DNA from: Funneliformis mosseae
Lineage: Eukaryota; Glomeromycota; Glomeromycetes; Glomerales; Glomeraceae
Length of the DNA stretch: 10,422 nucleotides
Assembly: GCA_910592005.1 (NCBI GenBank)
Contig: CAJVPP010003942.1
Location: forward strand, 1 to 10,422
Direction: 5' to 3'
Shown here: one piece after another, positions 8,991-10,422 of the stretch
Layout of the letters: every line of letters starts with the position of its first letter
Position numbering within the stretch: position 1 is the first letter of the stretch
The notes under the pieces: model-generated
Told to the model about the DNA's origin: nothing
What the model saw: only the letters and a program-made list of their open reading frames with translations
Databases searched by the model: none
Position numbers and translations under genes: made by a program

Positions 8991-9840
8991 CATCTTTCAA
9001 GTCTTTATACTTGATAGATTTGTTTAAGTTCAATGCGTAAATTTGGTAAAGTTAAGAGTTAGGCAGATCTTAATGTCTTAACCACAATAAGCTGCAGTTA
9101 AAAATTTTGAGTAGAGACTTGATAACATGATTACTTCAAGTTGAAGAATTCTACAGTGATAATATTATAAAAATTACAAAATAACTTTTTTTTGATTAAT
9201 GCTAAAATAGACAAGAGAAATGCTAGTATTACTATATATAGTAAAAACTTGATAAATAAGAAAGAAAGATTTATAATATAATCTGAATAAAGATATAAGA
9301 ATCGAAATCTCTTTAAATCCTTAATAAGTGTAAAAATGTTTATGTAATTATAAGCCTTCAAAATATTCTGTAAAAAAATAGAGATCAAATTTATTATAGA
9401 TAGTATATTGTATAATATTATCTAAAAATTAAAGCTAATCTAATATTAAGTAGTTTAATAAAGGTCTTTCTAAAATATTTAAATAAAGTGATAAGTCTGG
9501 TATTATTAAAATTTTATTTCTATAGTTTAGCTTAGAAATAAGATATATATAAGCTAAGTTCTAACATTTTGAATTAAAGAAATCTGTAAATAATTATAGA
9601 TAATATATTAAAGAATTTTTCTAGTTGTAAATTCAAGAAGTTTTAATATTTTGTTAGATATTTTTGAAAATCTAGAGATTTTGCATGATTGATAATCTAA
9701 TACTATTTCTTTACTGTAAAAGGATAAATCAGGTTTGAGTAAACTTGTGAATTAATATCTGTAACAAGGTTAGTAAGTAAATTTTTAATCATCTGAAATT
9801 TATTTATTATTATGAGATGTTTAGTGACTCTTTGAAAATT
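8991..9840. other. AT-rich DNA between the two retroelement copies
   Basis: By position this would hold the gag C-terminus and beyond of the minus-strand copia copy, cut off where it meets the plus-strand LTR. I recognise no zinc knuckle (CX2CX4HX4C), protease or integrase motif on the minus strand. An 85-codon hydrophobic minus-strand frame at 9131-9388 looks like chance translation of A/T DNA. Confidence 0.5.
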
Positions 9841-10053
9841 TTAAGCAATTTTCATTTTAATATCTGATATATCTATAAGTAAATTTTAAGAGAAAGCTGA
9901 GTTATTAATACAATGATCCAGTATTAAAACTATTTTTCTTCAGTTTAAAACTGAATCAATTATCCTTGACAGGTTATTTTTGAAATTTTTAATATATTGT
10001 ATAGTATCACTGGATTCGTTTTCGTTTATCTTAACGTCTAAGTTGAAAAGTTA
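9841..10053 (-). pseudogene. Decayed copia-type gag remnant
   Basis: The minus-strand frame from 10050 down reads LFNLDVKINENESSDTIQ, then YIKNFKNNLSRI, then VLILDHCINNS. This follows the layout of the retrotransposon gag UBN2 region, where an L..L.M.E...V..YI..F..L...L segment is followed by D/E-rich text and an ILL.LP..Y stretch. In-frame stops lie at 10053-10051, 9942-9940 (TGA), 9888-9886 and 9843-9841. The residues between stops keep the gag pattern, so the frame is old coding sequence, not random. It lies about 120 bases downstream, on the minus strand, of the LTR-like block at 10172-10422, where gag should be. Not functional. Assignment rests on pattern recognition over about 50 codons. 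Confidence 0.45.
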
Positions 10054-10171
10054 CAGCAGCTGATTCTACACATTGGAGTTTCTGACCTTAGGAATTTCTC
10101 TAAGTTCTACAGGTATCTGTTATACTTGAATCAACTCAGCAATTTATCACATCTTAGAATTTAAGATATAA

Positions 10172-10422
10172 TTAATTGAACTTATAATAATGAACTCAAT
10201 AACAAATTAGTGTAGTGTATTACAACAATCCTAGGTGAAAGACAACGTTGAAGGGAAAAGTAGTTTGTATAGATTTAAATTGATTCCTTTATTTATAACT
10301 TGAAACTTGTATGAAACTTATAAATAAGTTAATAAACTTGCAAAGGAGTTAATTTACAACTTAAGCAAAAAGCTATTCTATTTATACAAAATGACTTTGC
10401 TACGGCTAACTATTTACTACGC
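10172..10422 (-). repeat. LTR-like block, 5' LTR of the minus-strand copy (partial)
   Basis: Read on the minus strand, it aligns along most of its length with plus-strand 8758-8990, with several small indels. One is an extra stretch of roughly 15-20 bases after CTCCTTTGC. It carries TATAAATAG (10378-10386), AATAAA (10288-10293) and TTATTGAGTTCA near its inner end. The window ends inside it, so its outer boundary is unknown. No standard initiator-methionine tRNA primer-binding site was recognised next to its inner end. Confidence 0.5.

Noticed and set aside
9131..9388. Minus-strand 85-codon hydrophobic frame resembling a small membrane protein
   Set aside because: Its residues (F, I, L, Y, N, K) are what random A/T codons give. 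There are no conserved motifs and no promoter or context support.
1..10422. Mitochondrial or plastid DNA, suggested by the extreme AT content
   Set aside because: No organellar protein, rRNA or tRNA was seen, and the content is nuclear-type mobile elements.

Overview
This window is AT-dominated, with only short coding islands. It looks like a repeat-rich part of a eukaryotic nuclear genome, not a bacterium, phage or organelle. I see no operons, ribosome-binding sites, tRNA or rRNA, and no intact gene. The best guess at the organism is a very AT-rich early-diverging fungus, possibly an arbuscular mycorrhizal one (Glomeromycotina). That guess rests on my recollection that the long broken protein at 705-3149 resembles families expanded there; it is not proven by the sequence.

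Layout. Positions 1-265 are featureless AT-rich DNA. Positions 266-514 form a fully symmetric foldback (MITE-like) repeat. Positions 705-3149 on the minus strand hold one dead transposase-like gene of about 814 codons, still in a single frame but cut by six in-frame stops. A TATA-like site and a motif shared with the foldback centre lie just upstream of it (3351-3385). Positions 4008-4161 are a second MITE-like hairpin flanked by TA. Positions 4390-5010 are a T-rich, strand-asymmetric low-complexity block.

From about 5.9 to 7.66 kb on the plus strand lies a badly decayed Ty1/copia-type pol. It has no usable ORF, but reverse transcriptase and RNase H landmarks recur in the right order and near the right spacing. 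An LTR-like block (core 8758-8990, plus strand) follows it. A related block in the opposite orientation (10172-10422, minus strand, running off the window) precedes a decayed copia-type gag at about 9841-10053 on the minus strand. The two LTR-like blocks share a TATA box, a polyadenylation-like hexamer and flanking text.

How it fits together. The window reads as a graveyard of at least four mobile-element families: one DNA transposon-like gene, two hairpin MITEs, and two converging copies of a copia-like LTR retrotransposon. Nothing here appears able to make a functional protein. The most interesting points are the transition-only, indel-free decay of the transposase-like gene, the sequence linking that gene's upstream region to the foldback centre, and the copia remnant that ORF calling misses.
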